Assembly (NCBI RefSeq): GCF_001467625.1
Contig: NZ_LNYB01000081.1
Span: forward strand, 206,846 to 270,845
Source: Legionella feeleii
GTDB taxonomy: Bacteria > Pseudomonadota > Gammaproteobacteria > Legionellales > Legionellaceae
DNA length: 64,000 nucleotides
Direction of reading: 5' to 3'
The notes under the pieces were generated by a model that saw only the letters and a program-made list of their open reading frames with translations, was not told the DNA's origin and did no database searches. Position 1 is the first letter of the stretch. Every line of letters begins with the position of its first letter. A program made the position numbers and the translations under genes. This document shows positions 8,710 through 18,269 of this stretch, one piece after another.

Positions 8710-9301
8710 TTTTATTCATCAGCAACCCATTATATTAGCATCCGCCTCGCAAAGTCGGATACAATTACTGCGTGCACTAGGCTTGCAATTTGAGGTCATT
8801 CCCGCCAACTGTGATGAAGAGAACCTCAAAAAAACCTTTACAGGCTCTAAGCTTGAGTTAGCTGCTCTGCTTGCCCGAAGTAAAGCAATGGAAATTAGTC
8901 AGCATTATCCAAACTATTTTGTTATTGGTGCCGATCAACTCTGCTTAATTGGTGAACAATGCCTTGATAAACCAATGAATCATCCTACTGCGGTCACACA
9001 CCTTCGTTTACTGAGTGGGAAGACCCATCAACAAATTTCTGCCTGTTGTCTTGTTAAAGCAGGTGAGATTGTTTGGCAGGGTTATGAAACTGCAACCCTG
9101 ACTATGCGGGAACTAAACGATAAGACTATCGAATCTTATCTAAAATTAGAACAGCCTTATCAAAGCTGTGGCGCTTACCATTATGAAGGAAGCGCAAAAT
9201 GGCTTTTTAAAGAGGTGCAAGGTAGCGACAGCACCATTCGAGGGTTACCCTTGCAGTCTCTCATGCAAGCCATGATAGCTTATCAAATTGTCCTCATCTA
9301 A
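8702..9301 (+). CDS. Maf/YceF-family nucleoside triphosphate pyrophosphatase
   Basis: A 199-residue protein from the ATG at 8702, overlapping the ZIP gene's stop; an in-frame TTG at 8693 is less likely. Maf proteins hydrolyse non-canonical or modified NTPs to NMPs. Seen: the N-terminal S-A-S-Q-S-R-I-Q-L-L motif, D-E-E in the next loop, the K-A motif of the R-S-K-A-M helix, and G-A-D-Q-L, which holds the catalytic Asp. The Gln after the Asp (usually Thr) is like YceF-type members. The C-terminal Y-x-x-E-G and G-L-P motifs are present. Confidence 0.9.
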   Translation: MSDFIHQQPIILASASQSRIQLLRALGLQFEVIPANCDEENLKKTFTGSKLELAALLARSKAMEISQHYPNYFVIGADQLCLIGEQCLDKPMNHPTAVTHLRLLSGKTHQQISACCLVKAGEIVWQGYETATLTMRELNDKTIESYLKLEQPYQSCGAYHYEGSAKWLFKEVQGSDSTIRGLPLQSLMQAMIAYQIVLI

Positions 9302-9382
9302 CGAGTTTTTCGTGCTCACAATTACAAAATTATTATTAGCAGGTATATACTTCTTTCATATAGGGATTTTTGGAGCATATCC

Positions 9383-10600
9383 ATGGCGGCAAAAAAAGCC
9401 CGTAATAAAACACCTCAGAAACCTCACAAACGAGCACTTGGCTTAATTAACAAACCAGAAAAAACAACCACTGCAAAGCAGTCCTATGAACGTATTGCCT
9501 GTGTATTTCAAGGAGGCGGTGCTCTTGGGGCTTACCAGGTAGGCGCCTTTCGGGCCATCCATGAGCGCGGGTATACCCCTAATTTTCTGGCTGGTGTATC
9601 CATTGGAGCAATTAATAGTGCCATCATTGCCGGTAATCCACGTGAAAAACAAGTCGAAAAACTGATGGAATTTTGGGATCTGGTCACCCCGAAACTGTGG
9701 AGCGATCAGCTCATTGATTTTGATACCTTTGAGATAACCCACCATTTACATAATCGTTTTGGAGCTTTGCGTTCTTTGTTTTTTGGTCTGGACGGTTTTT
9801 TTAAACCACGGCTTATTCCACCCTCAGCGTTTACCCAGGACACTCCTGACCAATTGAGCTTTTATGATACAAGCGAACTCCGCCATACCTTGGAAAATCT
9901 GATTGATTTTAATCGGATCAACGACAAAAAAGTAACCTTATGCCTTGGTGCTGTGAATATTACGTCCGGTGAAATGGAGTTTTTCAATAATCAAATGATC
10001 ACCATCACCCCTGAACATGTTATGGCGAGTGGAGCCTTACCCCCTGGCTTTCCGGCCATTAAAATCGGCGAAGACTACTTTTGGGATGGAGGTATTTATG
10101 CTAATACCCCCTTAGTGACTGTGCTAGATGCCCTACCAGAACAAGATACGCTGTGCTTTGTAGTGGACTGTTTCTCTTTAAAGGGACCATTGCCACAAAA
10201 CATGGATCAACTTGAAGAGCGGCAAAAAGATATTCGCTATGCCAGCCATTCACGCCGTCTCACCAATGTTTATACCAGTCGCCAAAATTTACAAGCAGCT
10301 ATCCAGTTTCTAAGTGACAAACTAACCCCTGAAGCAAAAAAAGATCCCGAAGTACAAAAGATATTGGCACTTGGACATGAGAAACGATTCAGTGTCGTGC
10401 ACATTATTTACAATGGAACCCCTTATGCTCATTCCTTTAAAGATTATAATTTTATACGCTCCGCTGTTAGCTTCCGTATTGAAACAGGGTACAAAAATGC
10501 GCTTGCTGTACTTGATAATCCCGAGTGGGAGAAAAAATCACAAAAAACACTAGCCTGTTCTATTTATGGTGTACCCTCTGATTATTTTGACCAGCATTAG
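9383..10600 (+). CDS. Patatin-like phospholipase with DUF3734-type C-terminus
   Basis: A 405-residue cytoplasmic-looking lipase. Seen: the oxyanion motif G-G-G-A-L-G-A-Y at 44-51, the nucleophile elbow G-V-S-I-G at 71-75 (Ser73), and the dyad partner in D-G-G (Asp235). The lysine-rich first 35 residues are not a signal peptide. The C-terminal part after about residue 290 resembles the DUF3734 extension of PHB-associated patatins. Legionella encodes many patatins, some injected into hosts, but this one has no glutamate-rich C-terminal signal and resembles the widespread housekeeping type. It appears to be a single-gene unit. Confidence 0.92.
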   Translation: MAAKKARNKTPQKPHKRALGLINKPEKTTTAKQSYERIACVFQGGGALGAYQVGAFRAIHERGYTPNFLAGVSIGAINSAIIAGNPREKQVEKLMEFWDLVTPKLWSDQLIDFDTFEITHHLHNRFGALRSLFFGLDGFFKPRLIPPSAFTQDTPDQLSFYDTSELRHTLENLIDFNRINDKKVTLCLGAVNITSGEMEFFNNQMITITPEHVMASGALPPGFPAIKIGEDYFWDGGIYANTPLVTVLDALPEQDTLCFVVDCFSLKGPLPQNMDQLEERQKDIRYASHSRRLTNVYTSRQNLQAAIQFLSDKLTPEAKKDPEVQKILALGHEKRFSVVHIIYNGTPYAHSFKDYNFIRSAVSFRIETGYKNALAVLDNPEWEKKSQKTLACSIYGVPSDYFDQH

Positions 10601-10607
10601 TTTAAAT

Positions 10608-10640
10608 GCCCCATCCTGAACAGGACGGGGCAATTGTTTT
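10608..10640. terminator. Bidirectional terminator between the patatin gene and leuB
   Basis: An 11-base stem (10608-10618 with 10621-10631, one A-C mismatch) rich in GC is followed on the plus strand by AATTGTTTT and on the minus strand by ATTTAAA. It lies between convergent genes and can end both. Confidence 0.75.
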
Positions 10641-11727
10641 AGCCCCGGGCCATGTTCCCCAGTTTTGCGATCACTTGCTCACCCATCTCTGACGTGGATA
10701 GTAGTCTGCCCCCCGGCGTCATGATATCGGCGGTACGGTATCCTTGATCCAGTACTTCTGTTATTGCCATTCGAATCATTTCGGCTTCTTTTTTTAGCTG
10801 GAAGGAATAGTGAAACATCATGGCAACACTCAGCATCGTTCCCAGAGGATTGGCGATACCCCGCCCTGCGATATCGGGCGCACTGCCGTGAATAGGTTCA
10901 TAAAGAGCGTGCTTATTCCCCAATGAAGCTGATGGCAACATCCCGAGAGAGCCCGTTAGCATGGATGCTTCATCCGATAAAATATCGCCAAATAAATTAG
11001 CAGTTAACAGGACATCAAATTGATTAGGATTACGGATCAATTGCATGGCAGCATTATCAACATACATATGCGACAAAAGAACATCTGGATATTCCTGGTC
11101 ACGAATCGACTGAACCATTGTGCGCCACAAAGCAGAAGTTTCCAAAACATTTGCTTTATCCACCGAACAAACTTTTTTATCGCGCTGCCTTGCCAAATCA
11201 AAGGCGACTCTGGCAATGCGGGCAATTTCTGTCGTGGAATAACTCATCGTGTTGACAGCAACCTGTTCTTCTCCCTTTCTAGTAATACCGCGCGGTTGTC
11301 CGAAATAAACATCGCCAGTTAATTCACGCACAATCATTAAATCCAAATCGGTTATTAACCCAGGCTTTAGCGGGGAAGCATCGGCCAATGCGGTGAAACA
11401 AGTTGCCGGACGCAGATTGGCAAACACGCCTAATTCCTGGCGAATTTTCAGTAAGCCTTTTTCAGGCCTGCTGGCTTCCTCTACAGCATCCCATTGTGGC
11501 CCACCTACAGCCCCTAACAAGACGGAATCGACCTGCTTAGCCAAAGCAATTGTATTTTCTTGCAGAGGGATGCCGCTTCGCTCAATGGCCGCCCCACCAA
11601 TTAAATCATGCATTAACTCAAAGCGATGTCCTGTATGTTGATTAAACCAAGCGAAAAGTTTGCTTGCCTCGGCTGTTACTTCAGGTCCAATTCCATCACC
11701 AGGTAAAATCAAAATCGTTTTAGTCAT
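10639..11727 (-). CDS. leuB: 3-isopropylmalate dehydrogenase
   Basis: Oxidises and decarboxylates 3-isopropylmalate to 2-oxoisocaproate, the third step of leucine synthesis. The start is the ATG at 11727, preceded by CTGGAG and overlapping the end of leuD by eight bases; the frame is open further upstream but only inside leuD. The 362 residues include the N-terminal [10 protein letters not shown], the substrate arginines in L-R-P-A, the [11 protein letters not shown] loop, the D-x-x-x-M-L-x metal region and the C-terminal [12 protein letters not shown] motif. Last gene of the leucine operon. Confidence 0.97.
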   Translation of the reverse strand: MTKTILILPGDGIGPEVTAEASKLFAWFNQHTGHRFELMHDLIGGAAIERSGIPLQENTIALAKQVDSVLLGAVGGPQWDAVEEASRPEKGLLKIRQELGVFANLRPATCFTALADASPLKPGLITDLDLMIVRELTGDVYFGQPRGITRKGEEQVAVNTMSYSTTEIARIARVAFDLARQRDKKVCSVDKANVLETSALWRTMVQSIRDQEYPDVLLSHMYVDNAAMQLIRNPNQFDVLLTANLFGDILSDEASMLTGSLGMLPSASLGNKHALYEPIHGSAPDIAGRGIANPLGTMLSVAMMFHYSFQLKKEAEMIRMAITEVLDQGYRTADIMTPGGRLLSTSEMGEQVIAKLGNMARG

Positions 11728-12331
11728 TTCTTTCTCCAGCGTATAACCAGGGTTGTCCTCTTCTCTGGTTTTGTTCGAAAGCGGTAATTTGTTGCTCGTA
11801 GACCAAGGTTCGACCAATGTCATCGAGACCTTGTAAAATTTGATCGCGTCGATAGGCGTCGATAGAAAATAGGATTTGTAGCGAACCAACTTGTATCCAT
11901 TGGCTTTCCAAATCAACAGTCATCAATTCATCCTTTTTATTTGCCAAAGAATGAATCGCTTCCGACGATAATTGAATTGGCAATAAGCCATTTTTAAAAC
12001 AATTATCATAAAAAATATCAGCAAAACTTGGTGCGATAATCACTTGAATCCCAAAATCCAGCAGCGACCACACAGCATGCTCACGACTTGAACCACAACC
12101 AAAATTTTCTTCTGTCAATAAAATGCCGGCATTTCGATACGCCGGTTTATTTAAAACAAAATCAGCCTTTAATTGATTCGCTTCATCATACCGTAATTCC
12201 GCAAAGAGACATTTGCCTAACCCGGTTCTTTTTATTGTTTTAAGATATTGCTTCGGAATGATCATATCTGTATCAATATTAGGAATTGGCAGATGAACCG
12301 CAATACTAGTAATTTTTTTAAAAGCCCGCAT
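11720..12331 (-). CDS. leuD: 3-isopropylmalate dehydratase, small subunit
   Basis: With LeuC it converts 2- to 3-isopropylmalate. The 203 residues show the swivelling-domain motifs: N-I-D-T-D-M-I-I-P near residue 20, [11 protein letters not shown] and the F[12 protein letters not shown] segment. The ATG is preceded by GAGG five bases upstream. It starts two bases after the leuC stop and overlaps leuB, so leuC-leuD-leuB are tightly coupled. Confidence 0.97.
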   Translation of the reverse strand: MRAFKKITSIAVHLPIPNIDTDMIIPKQYLKTIKRTGLGKCLFAELRYDEANQLKADFVLNKPAYRNAGILLTEENFGCGSSREHAVWSLLDFGIQVIIAPSFADIFYDNCFKNGLLPIQLSSEAIHSLANKKDELMTVDLESQWIQVGSLQILFSIDAYRRDQILQGLDDIGRTLVYEQQITAFEQNQRRGQPWLYAGERND

Positions 12332-12333
12332 GT

Positions 12334-13740
12334 TTACCTCTCATTATTCAGTGTTCGGACATCGGTTAAATAGCCTGTAATTGCCGCAGCTGCAGCCATT
12401 GCTGGACTCATCAAGTGACTACGTCCTCCGCGCCCCTGCCGTCCTTCAAAATTGCGGTTTGACGTCGAAGCACAGCGCTCACCCGGATTCAATTTATCTG
12501 CATTCATCGCCAGACACATTGAACAACCCGGTTCTCGCCAGTCAAAACCACTGGCAATGAAAATTTTATCCAACCCTTCCGCTTCTGCTTGAGCCTTGAC
12601 CAATCCGGAGCCGGGAACCACCATTGCCGAAATGCGGGATGCTATTTTACGTCCTTCCAATATTTTGGCTGCTTCACGTAAATCCTCAATGCGGGCATTC
12701 GTACAAGAACCAATGAATACTTTGTCGATGGCAATATCTTGCAACCGCATACCTGGTTGCAACCCCATATATTGTAAGGACCGTAACATGCTCTGTTGAC
12801 GAACCGGATCGTTTTCAGCTGCCGGATCAGGTACTGAAGCATCAATGGGCAAAGCATTTTCAGGACTTGTTCCCCAGGTCACATAGGGAACAAGTTCATC
12901 GGCCTGTATTTTGATTTGCTTATCGTAATGAGCTCCTGGATCGGAATGGAGGGACTTCCAATAGCTGACCGCTTTATCCCACAGGTCTCCCTTCGGTGCA
13001 TAAGGTTTTCCTTGCAAATAGGCAAAAGTGACTTCATCGGGTGCAATTAAACCCGCCCGTGCACCTGCCTCAATAGACATATTACATAGTGTCATTCTGG
13101 CTTCCATGGATAGTGATTTAATGACGTTTCCTGTGTACTCAATCACATATCCTGTCGCACCTGCTGTACCAATTTTAGCAATGATCGTTAAAATAAGATC
13201 TTTTGCAGTAACTCCCGCGGGCAAATTACCCTCTATGGCAATACAAAAATTCTTTGCCTTTTTCAATCGAAGTGTTTGGGTAGCAAAAACATGCTCTACT
13301 TCACTGGTACCGATACCAAACGCCAAGGCACCAAAAGCACCATGGGTTGCAGTATGGCTATCACCACAAACAATGGTTGTACCCGGCAAAGTAAATCCCT
13401 GTTCAGGCCCAACAATATGAACAATTCCCTGTCTTTCATCCAAAAGATCAATGTAAGGAATACTGTGTTTGAAGCAGTTCTCTTGCAAGGTGGCTACTTG
13501 TATTCGTGACTCCGGATCGGCAATACCTAAACGTCGGTTACTCGTGGGTACATTATGATCACTGACCGCTAAAATACTATCAGGACGACGAATTTTCCTG
13601 CCAGCCTGCTCTATCCCCTCAAAAGCTTGTGGACTTGTTACCTCATGAATTAAATGCTTATCGATATAAACAAGCGAGGTCCCATCCTTCATATCACAGA
13701 CCTTATGCTGCGCCAGAATCTTGTCGTACAATGTTTTCAT
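12334..13740 (-). CDS. leuC: 3-isopropylmalate dehydratase, large subunit
   Basis: Aconitase-family [4Fe-4S] enzyme partnered by LeuD. The 468-residue length is normal. Seen: [14 protein letters not shown], the G-S-C-T-N-A-R cluster Cys and the P-G-C-S-M-C pair that complete the cluster ligands. Two ATGs are possible (13746 and 13740); the second has GAGGG at normal spacing and matches the usual M-K-T-L-Y start. Its start lies inside the last codons of the leuA-ilvE fusion, indicating translational coupling. Confidence 0.97.
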   Translation of the reverse strand: MKTLYDKILAQHKVCDMKDGTSLVYIDKHLIHEVTSPQAFEGIEQAGRKIRRPDSILAVSDHNVPTSNRRLGIADPESRIQVATLQENCFKHSIPYIDLLDERQGIVHIVGPEQGFTLPGTTIVCGDSHTATHGAFGALAFGIGTSEVEHVFATQTLRLKKAKNFCIAIEGNLPAGVTAKDLILTIIAKIGTAGATGYVIEYTGNVIKSLSMEARMTLCNMSIEAGARAGLIAPDEVTFAYLQGKPYAPKGDLWDKAVSYWKSLHSDPGAHYDKQIKIQADELVPYVTWGTSPENALPIDASVPDPAAENDPVRQQSMLRSLQYMGLQPGMRLQDIAIDKVFIGSCTNARIEDLREAAKILEGRKIASRISAMVVPGSGLVKAQAEAEGLDKIFIASGFDWREPGCSMCLAMNADKLNPGERCASTSNRNFEGRQGRGGRSHLMSPAMAAAAAITGYLTDVRTLNNER

Positions 13741-15784
13741 ACTCATGCCCTCTTACTAATTTGCTATATGCTGCCGCGATCGTTTTACTAATATTTCCTA
13801 CGGGAAAGCGGTGATTACCGATTTGCCCCACAGGGGCTACTTCAACAGCACTACCTGTAATAAAGACTTCATCCGCCTGCGCAATTTCATGCGGATAAAT
13901 ATGGCGTTCAATGACGGGAATATGATGCTTTCGAGCCAGCTTTATGATGGTTTGACGAGTAATACCATTTAAAAAACAATCAGCGATCGGCGTGTAAATA
14001 ACACCATCTTTCACCATGAAAAAATTAGCACCAGTACATTCCGCAACATAGCCACGATAATCCAACATCAATGCATCATGAAAACCTGCGCGCTCAGCCT
14101 TGTTTTTACTCAGAGAACCAATCATATATAATCCTGCAGCCTTGGCTTTGACTGGTGCCATCGAGGGTGATGGCCTTACCCAATCCGCCCACATCAGCTT
14201 TAATCCCTTGTTAAATAAATCGTCTGCTGCAAAATAAGAACGCCACTCCCAGGCAGCAATAGCCACTTGTACTGAACAAGTTTGTGAGGCAACACTTAAG
14301 GTTTCAGTTCCACACCAGGCAACTGGCCTTATGTAAGCATTCTTTAATTGATTTCTTTTGAGTAATTCACGGGTAACCGCATTCAATTCGCTGACTGAAT
14401 AAGGAATTTTGAATCCTAAAATATTAGCTGATTCATGCAGACGCTTATTATGTTCAGTTAATTTAAACACGTTGCCTTCATAAGCCCGCTCCCCTTCGAA
14501 GACAGAACTTGCATAGTGAAGACCATGCGTTAAAACATGGGTTCTAGCCTCATCCCAAGGCACAAACTCCCCGTTCAACCAAATCACTTGCAGTTTAGCT
14601 TCACTTAAAGCGATGATCTGGGATTCTTTGTCACTAACTAAAGCAATGATATCTTCATCACCGATCTGTTTCTTGGCATCACCTAAACGCTTAAAGCAGT
14701 TAAATACACGAGAAAAATGAGTCTCGTTTAATTCAATACCCAAAGACTTTAATTTATCCCTTAAGGCTGCACGACCTGAGTGTTTGCCTAATACCAGTTC
14801 TGATTCGCCAAAACCAACTGATTCAGGGCTGATAATTTCATAGGTTTCACGGGCTTTTAGCATCCCATCCTGATGGATTCCAGACTCATGGGCGAAAGCA
14901 TTGGCTCCGACAATTGCTTTATTTTTTTGTATTGGAAAACCCGTTGCAGCAGACACCAACTTCGAGACTGCAGCAATATGCTTGGGATCGACTTGGGTCA
15001 TATAATTGAATTGATCACGACGAGTTTTGATAGCCATCACAATCTCTTCCAATGCCGCATTACCAGCACGTTCACCGATACCATTTACAGTACATTCTAT
15101 TTGCCTGGCACCGGCTGAAATTGCTGCTAATGAATTGGCAACTGCTAAACCAAGATCGTTATGACAATGAACCGAAATAATTGCTTTATCGCTATTCGGA
15201 ACCTTTTCCCTTATTGTTCGGATCAGTGCCGCATATTCACTTGGAATGGTATATCCTACTGTATCAGGAATATTTATCGTGGTGGCCCCAGCACTAATTG
15301 CTGTCTCCACAGCACGCGCGAGAAAATCAATGTCGCTGCGGGTAGCATCCATCGCAGACCACTCGACGTTGGCACACAGCCTTCTGGCATAATAGACAGA
15401 CTCATAAATCGCTTGCAGCACCTCTTCTTGCGTCATTTTTAACTGATGCTGCATGTGAATCGCACTAGTCGAAATAAAGGTATGAATTCTAGGGTTGAAC
15501 GCCGTCTTCAGAGCAGCATGAGCAGTCTCTATATCCGTTTTTTTTGCACGAGCCAAACTGCAGACAGACGCATTTTTTACCTGTTTACAAATGGTTTCAA
15601 TGCAATTGAAATCCCCTGGCGAAGCGATAGCAAACCCCGCTTCGATGACATCAACCCCCATATTATCCAATGATTCAGCAATATTGATTTTTTCAGCTAA
15701 AGTCATTGTCGCGCCAGGTGCTTGCTCACCATCTCGTAAGCTTGTATCAAAAATTATAATTTTCTCAGTCTTCTTCTGTTCCAT
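13703..15784 (-). CDS. leuA-ilvE: Fused 2-isopropylmalate synthase (LeuA) and branched-chain aminotransferase (IlvE)
   Basis: One uninterrupted 693-codon frame encodes two enzymes. Residues 1-390 are the LeuA catalytic TIM barrel and linker: R-D-G-E-Q (17-21), the H-x-H metal pair (His206, His208), G-E-R-A-G-N and the S-G-I-H-Q-D-G region. Residues about 397-690 are fold-type IV Ilv[22 protein letters not shown] lysine K548 in [17 protein letters not shown] and F-I-T-G-S-A. The usual LeuA leucine-binding domain (about 130 residues) is missing; IlvE occupies its place. LeuA opens the leucine pathway and IlvE performs its final transamination, so the fusion links first and last steps. The ATG has AAGAGG upstream. 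Expression is likely set by the leader described at 15804-16263. Confidence 0.95.
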   Translation of the reverse strand: MEQKKTEKIIIFDTSLRDGEQAPGATMTLAEKINIAESLDNMGVDVIEAGFAIASPGDFNCIETICKQVKNASVCSLARAKKTDIETAHAALKTAFNPRIHTFISTSAIHMQHQLKMTQEEVLQAIYESVYYARRLCANVEWSAMDATRSDIDFLARAVETAISAGATTINIPDTVGYTIPSEYAALIRTIREKVPNSDKAIISVHCHNDLGLAVANSLAAISAGARQIECTVNGIGERAGNAALEEIVMAIKTRRDQFNYMTQVDPKHIAAVSKLVSAATGFPIQKNKAIVGANAFAHESGIHQDGMLKARETYEIISPESVGFGESELVLGKHSGRAALRDKLKSLGIELNETHFSRVFNCFKRLGDAKKQIGDEDIIALVSDKESQIIALSEAKLQVIWLNGEFVPWDEARTHVLTHGLHYASSVFEGERAYEGNVFKLTEHNKRLHESANILGFKIPYSVSELNAVTRELLKRNQLKNAYIRPVAWCGTETLSVASQTCSVQVAIAAWEWRSYFAADDLFNKGLKLMWADWVRPSPSMAPVKAKAAGLYMIGSLSKNKAERAGFHDALMLDYRGYVAECTGANFFMVKDGVIYTPIADCFLNGITRQTIIKLARKHHIPVIERHIYPHEIAQADEVFITGSAVEVAPVGQIGNHRFPVGNISKTIAAAYSKLVRGHEYENIVRQDSGAA

Positions 15785-15803
15785 TTTTTATACCTCTTAA
15801 GAT

Positions 15804-15832
15804 AAAAAAAAGGGCGCCTCTATGGGCGCCCT
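15804..15832 (-). terminator. Rho-independent terminator of the leucine attenuator
   Basis: Read on the minus strand: a GGGCGCC/GGCGCCC stem (15831-15825 with 15818-15812, plus one A-T pair) with a six-base loop, then eight T. It lies 20 bases before the leuA-ilvE start and after the leader peptide, so it would block the operon unless disrupted. Confidence 0.88.
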
Positions 15833-15873
15833 CGGTATTAGGCCAATCTTGGATAGACCTTACCTAAGTCGCC
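15825..15873 (-). promoter_or_regulatory. Candidate antiterminator of the leucine attenuator
   Basis: On the minus strand the segment GGCGACTTAGGT (15873-15862), which forms the last codons of the leader peptide, can pair with ACCGAGGGCGCC (15836-15825) at 10 of 12 positions (one of them G-U). The second segment also forms the 5' arm of the terminator, so the two structures exclude each other. A ribosome held at the upstream leucine codons would leave the antiterminator free; a ribosome finishing the peptide would cover it. Confidence 0.7.
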
Positions 15874-16003
15874 TCAAATCAAGGCAAAGGAGTAGACTAA
15901 GAAGAAACACTGCGGACAATAAAATAGAGGTAGATAAGCCAGCTTTGCAGCCATGCGTCAAATAATTAATTTTATAGTAACGAGTAGTTTGTTGAATTGT
16001 CAT
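15860..16003 (-). CDS. Leucine-rich leader peptide of the leucine operon
   Basis: A 47-codon frame with ATG preceded by AGAAGAAGG. The last 25 residues hold 11 leucines, including runs L-L, L-L and L-L-L, with one Ile and one Val; the leucine codons are mixed (TTA, TTG, CTT, CTA, CTC). The stop lies 28 bases before the terminator stem. Such peptides act as charging sensors: scarcity of Leu-tRNA stalls the ribosome and opens the downstream genes. The frame is open further upstream to an ATG at 16093, but that start has no ribosome-binding site. Confidence 0.85.
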   Translation of the reverse strand: MTIQQTTRYYKINYLTHGCKAGLSTSILLSAVFLLSLLLCLDLRRLR

Positions 16004-16098
16004 AACCTTCTTCTCTTTTAACCTTGAGTTGTTTAGGGCGTTTTGTGTTTTGCAGTTCTGAAGAGCCTGACTTAGCGTTGCAAAACAAAGCATGGCCG

Positions 16099-16233
16099 CT
16101 AAGAAAGGCGACTAAGGCTAAGTAGAAGGTTGGAGTGAAGATTTAAAACTCGATGAGCAGGTACAAAAGCAGTCATTACAGAGAGCGCGCTCTTCTGTAT
16201 CGCTTGTGCATTTTGTTGGTGTTTTGACATCAT
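16099..16233 (-). CDS. Second, upstream leucine-rich leader peptide
   Basis: A 44-codon frame starting with two ATGs (16233, 16230), with CAGGGG upstream. Its last 16 residues include seven leucines (L-N-L, L-L-L-S-L-S-R-L), resembling the end of the downstream leader. No terminator follows it directly; a GTTTTGCA/TGCAAAAC inverted repeat (about 16042-16085) lies between the two leaders. The stretch AGTCGCCTT near its end can pair with the segment GAGGCGACT of the second leader's antiterminator arm, so its translation could affect the second switch. The role is inference. Confidence 0.6.
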   Translation of the reverse strand: MMSKHQQNAQAIQKSALSVMTAFVPAHRVLNLHSNLLLSLSRLS

Positions 16234-16257
16234 ATAAATACCCCTGTTCATTTTTTT

Positions 16258-16287
16258 ACCCTATCAGATTAAAAGATATGCTGTCAA
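16258..16287 (-). promoter_or_regulatory. Promoter of the leucine operon
   Basis: On the minus strand a perfect -35 TTGACA (16287-16282) is followed after 18 bases by TAGGGT (16263-16258), a weak -10. Transcription would begin about 15 bases before the first leader peptide and give a leader RNA of roughly 460 bases ahead of leuA-ilvE. Confidence 0.6.
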
Positions 16288-16499
16288 CAAGATTTTTTAA
16301 CAAGGAAAATAATGACCCACCAGGTTCTTAAAGTTGAAGAATAAATATCAGGCCAGGTATTTTTCGTAAGCGCTCTTCAATTTCAACGATCATGGCTCGA
16401 TGCCAAGGATAGAAAATCTTTAAATTACTGTTTGTTTATATTGATTTTCTCCATCATATTATTCGACAATATTTTTGTCAGCTCCCCAATTGATCGACT
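16288..16499. other. Intergenic region between the leucine promoter and the ClC gene
   Basis: About 210 AT-rich bases between divergent units. I see no gene or repeat; the promoter of the ClC gene is expected here but no clear -35/-10 pair stands out. Confidence 0.5.
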
Positions 16500-18269
16500 A
16501 TGACTTCTTTTTCAACACCTACACTGACTACAACCGACAAGGTTGCCCTTGGGCGAGAAGTACCCAATGGCAAAATAATTTTACTTGCTACCCTGGGTGG
16601 TGCTGCAATTGGTACGACCGTAGCGGGCATCCGCTTTTGCGTCGGCTTTATACAAACAATTTTTTTTGGTACGGATGTTAATCTTAACGCAGCAAGCATC
16701 GCGCCATGGCGACTCATGGCCGTTATTTTGCCAGGTAGTTTGTTGCTTGGTTTACTTCTCGTTCTTGCAGGTCGCTTTAATCGCCTTGCTATTGTTGACC
16801 CAGTAGAAGCTAATGCCCTTGAAGGAGGGAAAATGTCCTTCATTGACAGCTTAATTCTCGTTGGATTATCAGCCGTCTCCATTACGATTGGGGGCTCAGT
16901 GGGTTTTGAGGCGGCTATGACTCAACTTGGTGCGGGTACATTGAGTGCTATTGGCCAACGCTTGAAACTCCCACGCAGTGATTTAAGAATACTCGTTTCC
17001 TGCGGTACAGGGGCTGGTATTGCTGCTATTTTTGGCGCGCCCTTGGCAGGGGCTTTCTACGCTCTGGAGTTGGTTATTGGTGGTTATGGTATGCGCGCCT
17101 TGTTACCAACCCTCTTGGCCAGTGCGATGAGCAGTCATGCCATTTATATGCTTATTAGCTACCGTCCTATTTTCCTCGCCTCTAATTTAGGTATACCAGC
17201 ATTCTGGCATTTTCCGCTGGCTTTAGTTGTGGGTGTTTCTGCTGCTATTGTCGGTATTGCGGTAATGCGGGGAACCACTGCGTTCGAAAATTTACTTAAA
17301 TTGGTTCGGATCCCAGCAGCCTTAAAACCTGTCATTGGCGGCCTCATCTTAGCATCTATTTCTCTATTTATCCCCCAAGTCATGGGTCCTGGTCATCACA
17401 GTATTGGACAAATTCTTGCCGGCTACGATTTGATTGGCCCAACCTTGGCTCTTTTACTGGCAAAAATAGCTGCTTCAGTCGCCTGTGTTGGTTCAGGATT
17501 TCGTGGTGGTCTATTTTCTACCTCTCTATTTATGGGAGCAGCACTCGGTTGTCTTATTCATGGTCTTCTGATTGTTCCTGTCTTAGGTTCTCAGGCCCCC
17601 CTTGATCTGACCGTTATTGCCGGTATGGCAGGGGTAGCAACTTCCATTATTGGTACTCCTATCGCTATTGTCCTGCTAACGCTGGAAACAGCTGGTCTAC
17701 AAGTTGGAGTAGTTACTACTGCCATTACCGTTGTCATTGCCAATTATCTCACTCGTTACTGGTTCGGTTACTCATTCTCAACTTGGCGCTTCCATGTACG
17801 TGGGAATGATTTATCCAGCCCACGTGATATCGGCCGCCTGCGAAGTTTAAAATTTGCTGATCTAAAGCTCATTAATCCACTACGTGTAACCCCTAACCAT
17901 TCAATCAGTGAATTGCTGCCTCTCCTCGAAACAACAAATCAAATCATCGCGGTTGAAGAGCATAATCGTTTTATTGGTTTTATTCGCGCCCAACATTTAC
18001 TTGCATCTGCGACAACAAATCCCCGACTACCACTCGATAAACTGATTGAAAAGCCAAGTTGTGTGCATGCTACGGACTCCCTAGCGCAACATATTGAATC
18101 CAATAAAGAAAATTTTATGAATGAATTGGTTGTCCTTGACAATAAAGAACAACTCCTGGGGTATACAACGGAAGCTATTGTCTTACGGCGCTATTTAGAA
18201 GAAATCCTTACTCTCGATCGCGAAGATGCTAACGCCCCCTTGGTCAACCTTCCCAATAAATCAATTTAG
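16500..18269 (+). CDS. ClC family chloride channel/transporter with C-terminal CBS region
   Basis: A 589-residue membrane protein. Seen: the gating-glutamate motif as G-G-S-V-G-F-E-A-A (Glu137; family G-x-x-x-G-R-E-G-P), F-G-A-P-L-A-G-A-F-Y-A-L-E-L (180-191), and R-G-G-L-F-S-T-S-L-F (family G-x-F-x-P, here without the Pro). Residues after about 450 form a soluble tail resembling paired CBS domains. The position of the internal proton glutamate (E203 in E. coli ClcA) is Leu191 here, and no clear G-S-G-I-P is seen. That suggests a passive or uncoupled channel rather than an H+/Cl- exchanger. It converges with the IcmL-like gene, overlapping by four bases. Confidence 0.9.
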   Translation: MTSFSTPTLTTTDKVALGREVPNGKIILLATLGGAAIGTTVAGIRFCVGFIQTIFFGTDVNLNAASIAPWRLMAVILPGSLLLGLLLVLAGRFNRLAIVDPVEANALEGGKMSFIDSLILVGLSAVSITIGGSVGFEAAMTQLGAGTLSAIGQRLKLPRSDLRILVSCGTGAGIAAIFGAPLAGAFYALELVIGGYGMRALLPTLLASAMSSHAIYMLISYRPIFLASNLGIPAFWHFPLALVVGVSAAIVGIAVMRGTTAFENLLKLVRIPAALKPVIGGLILASISLFIPQVMGPGHHSIGQILAGYDLIGPTLALLLAKIAASVACVGSGFRGGLFSTSLFMGAALGCLIHGLLIVPVLGSQAPLDLTVIAGMAGVATSIIGTPIAIVLLTLETAGLQVGVVTTAITVVIANYLTRYWFGYSFSTWRFHVRGNDLSSPRDIGRLRSLKFADLKLINPLRVTPNHSISELLPLLETTNQIIAVEEHNRFIGFIRAQHLLASATTNPRLPLDKLIEKPSCVHATDSLAQHIESNKENFMNELVVLDNKEQLLGYTTEAIVLRRYLEEILTLDREDANAPLVNLPNKSI

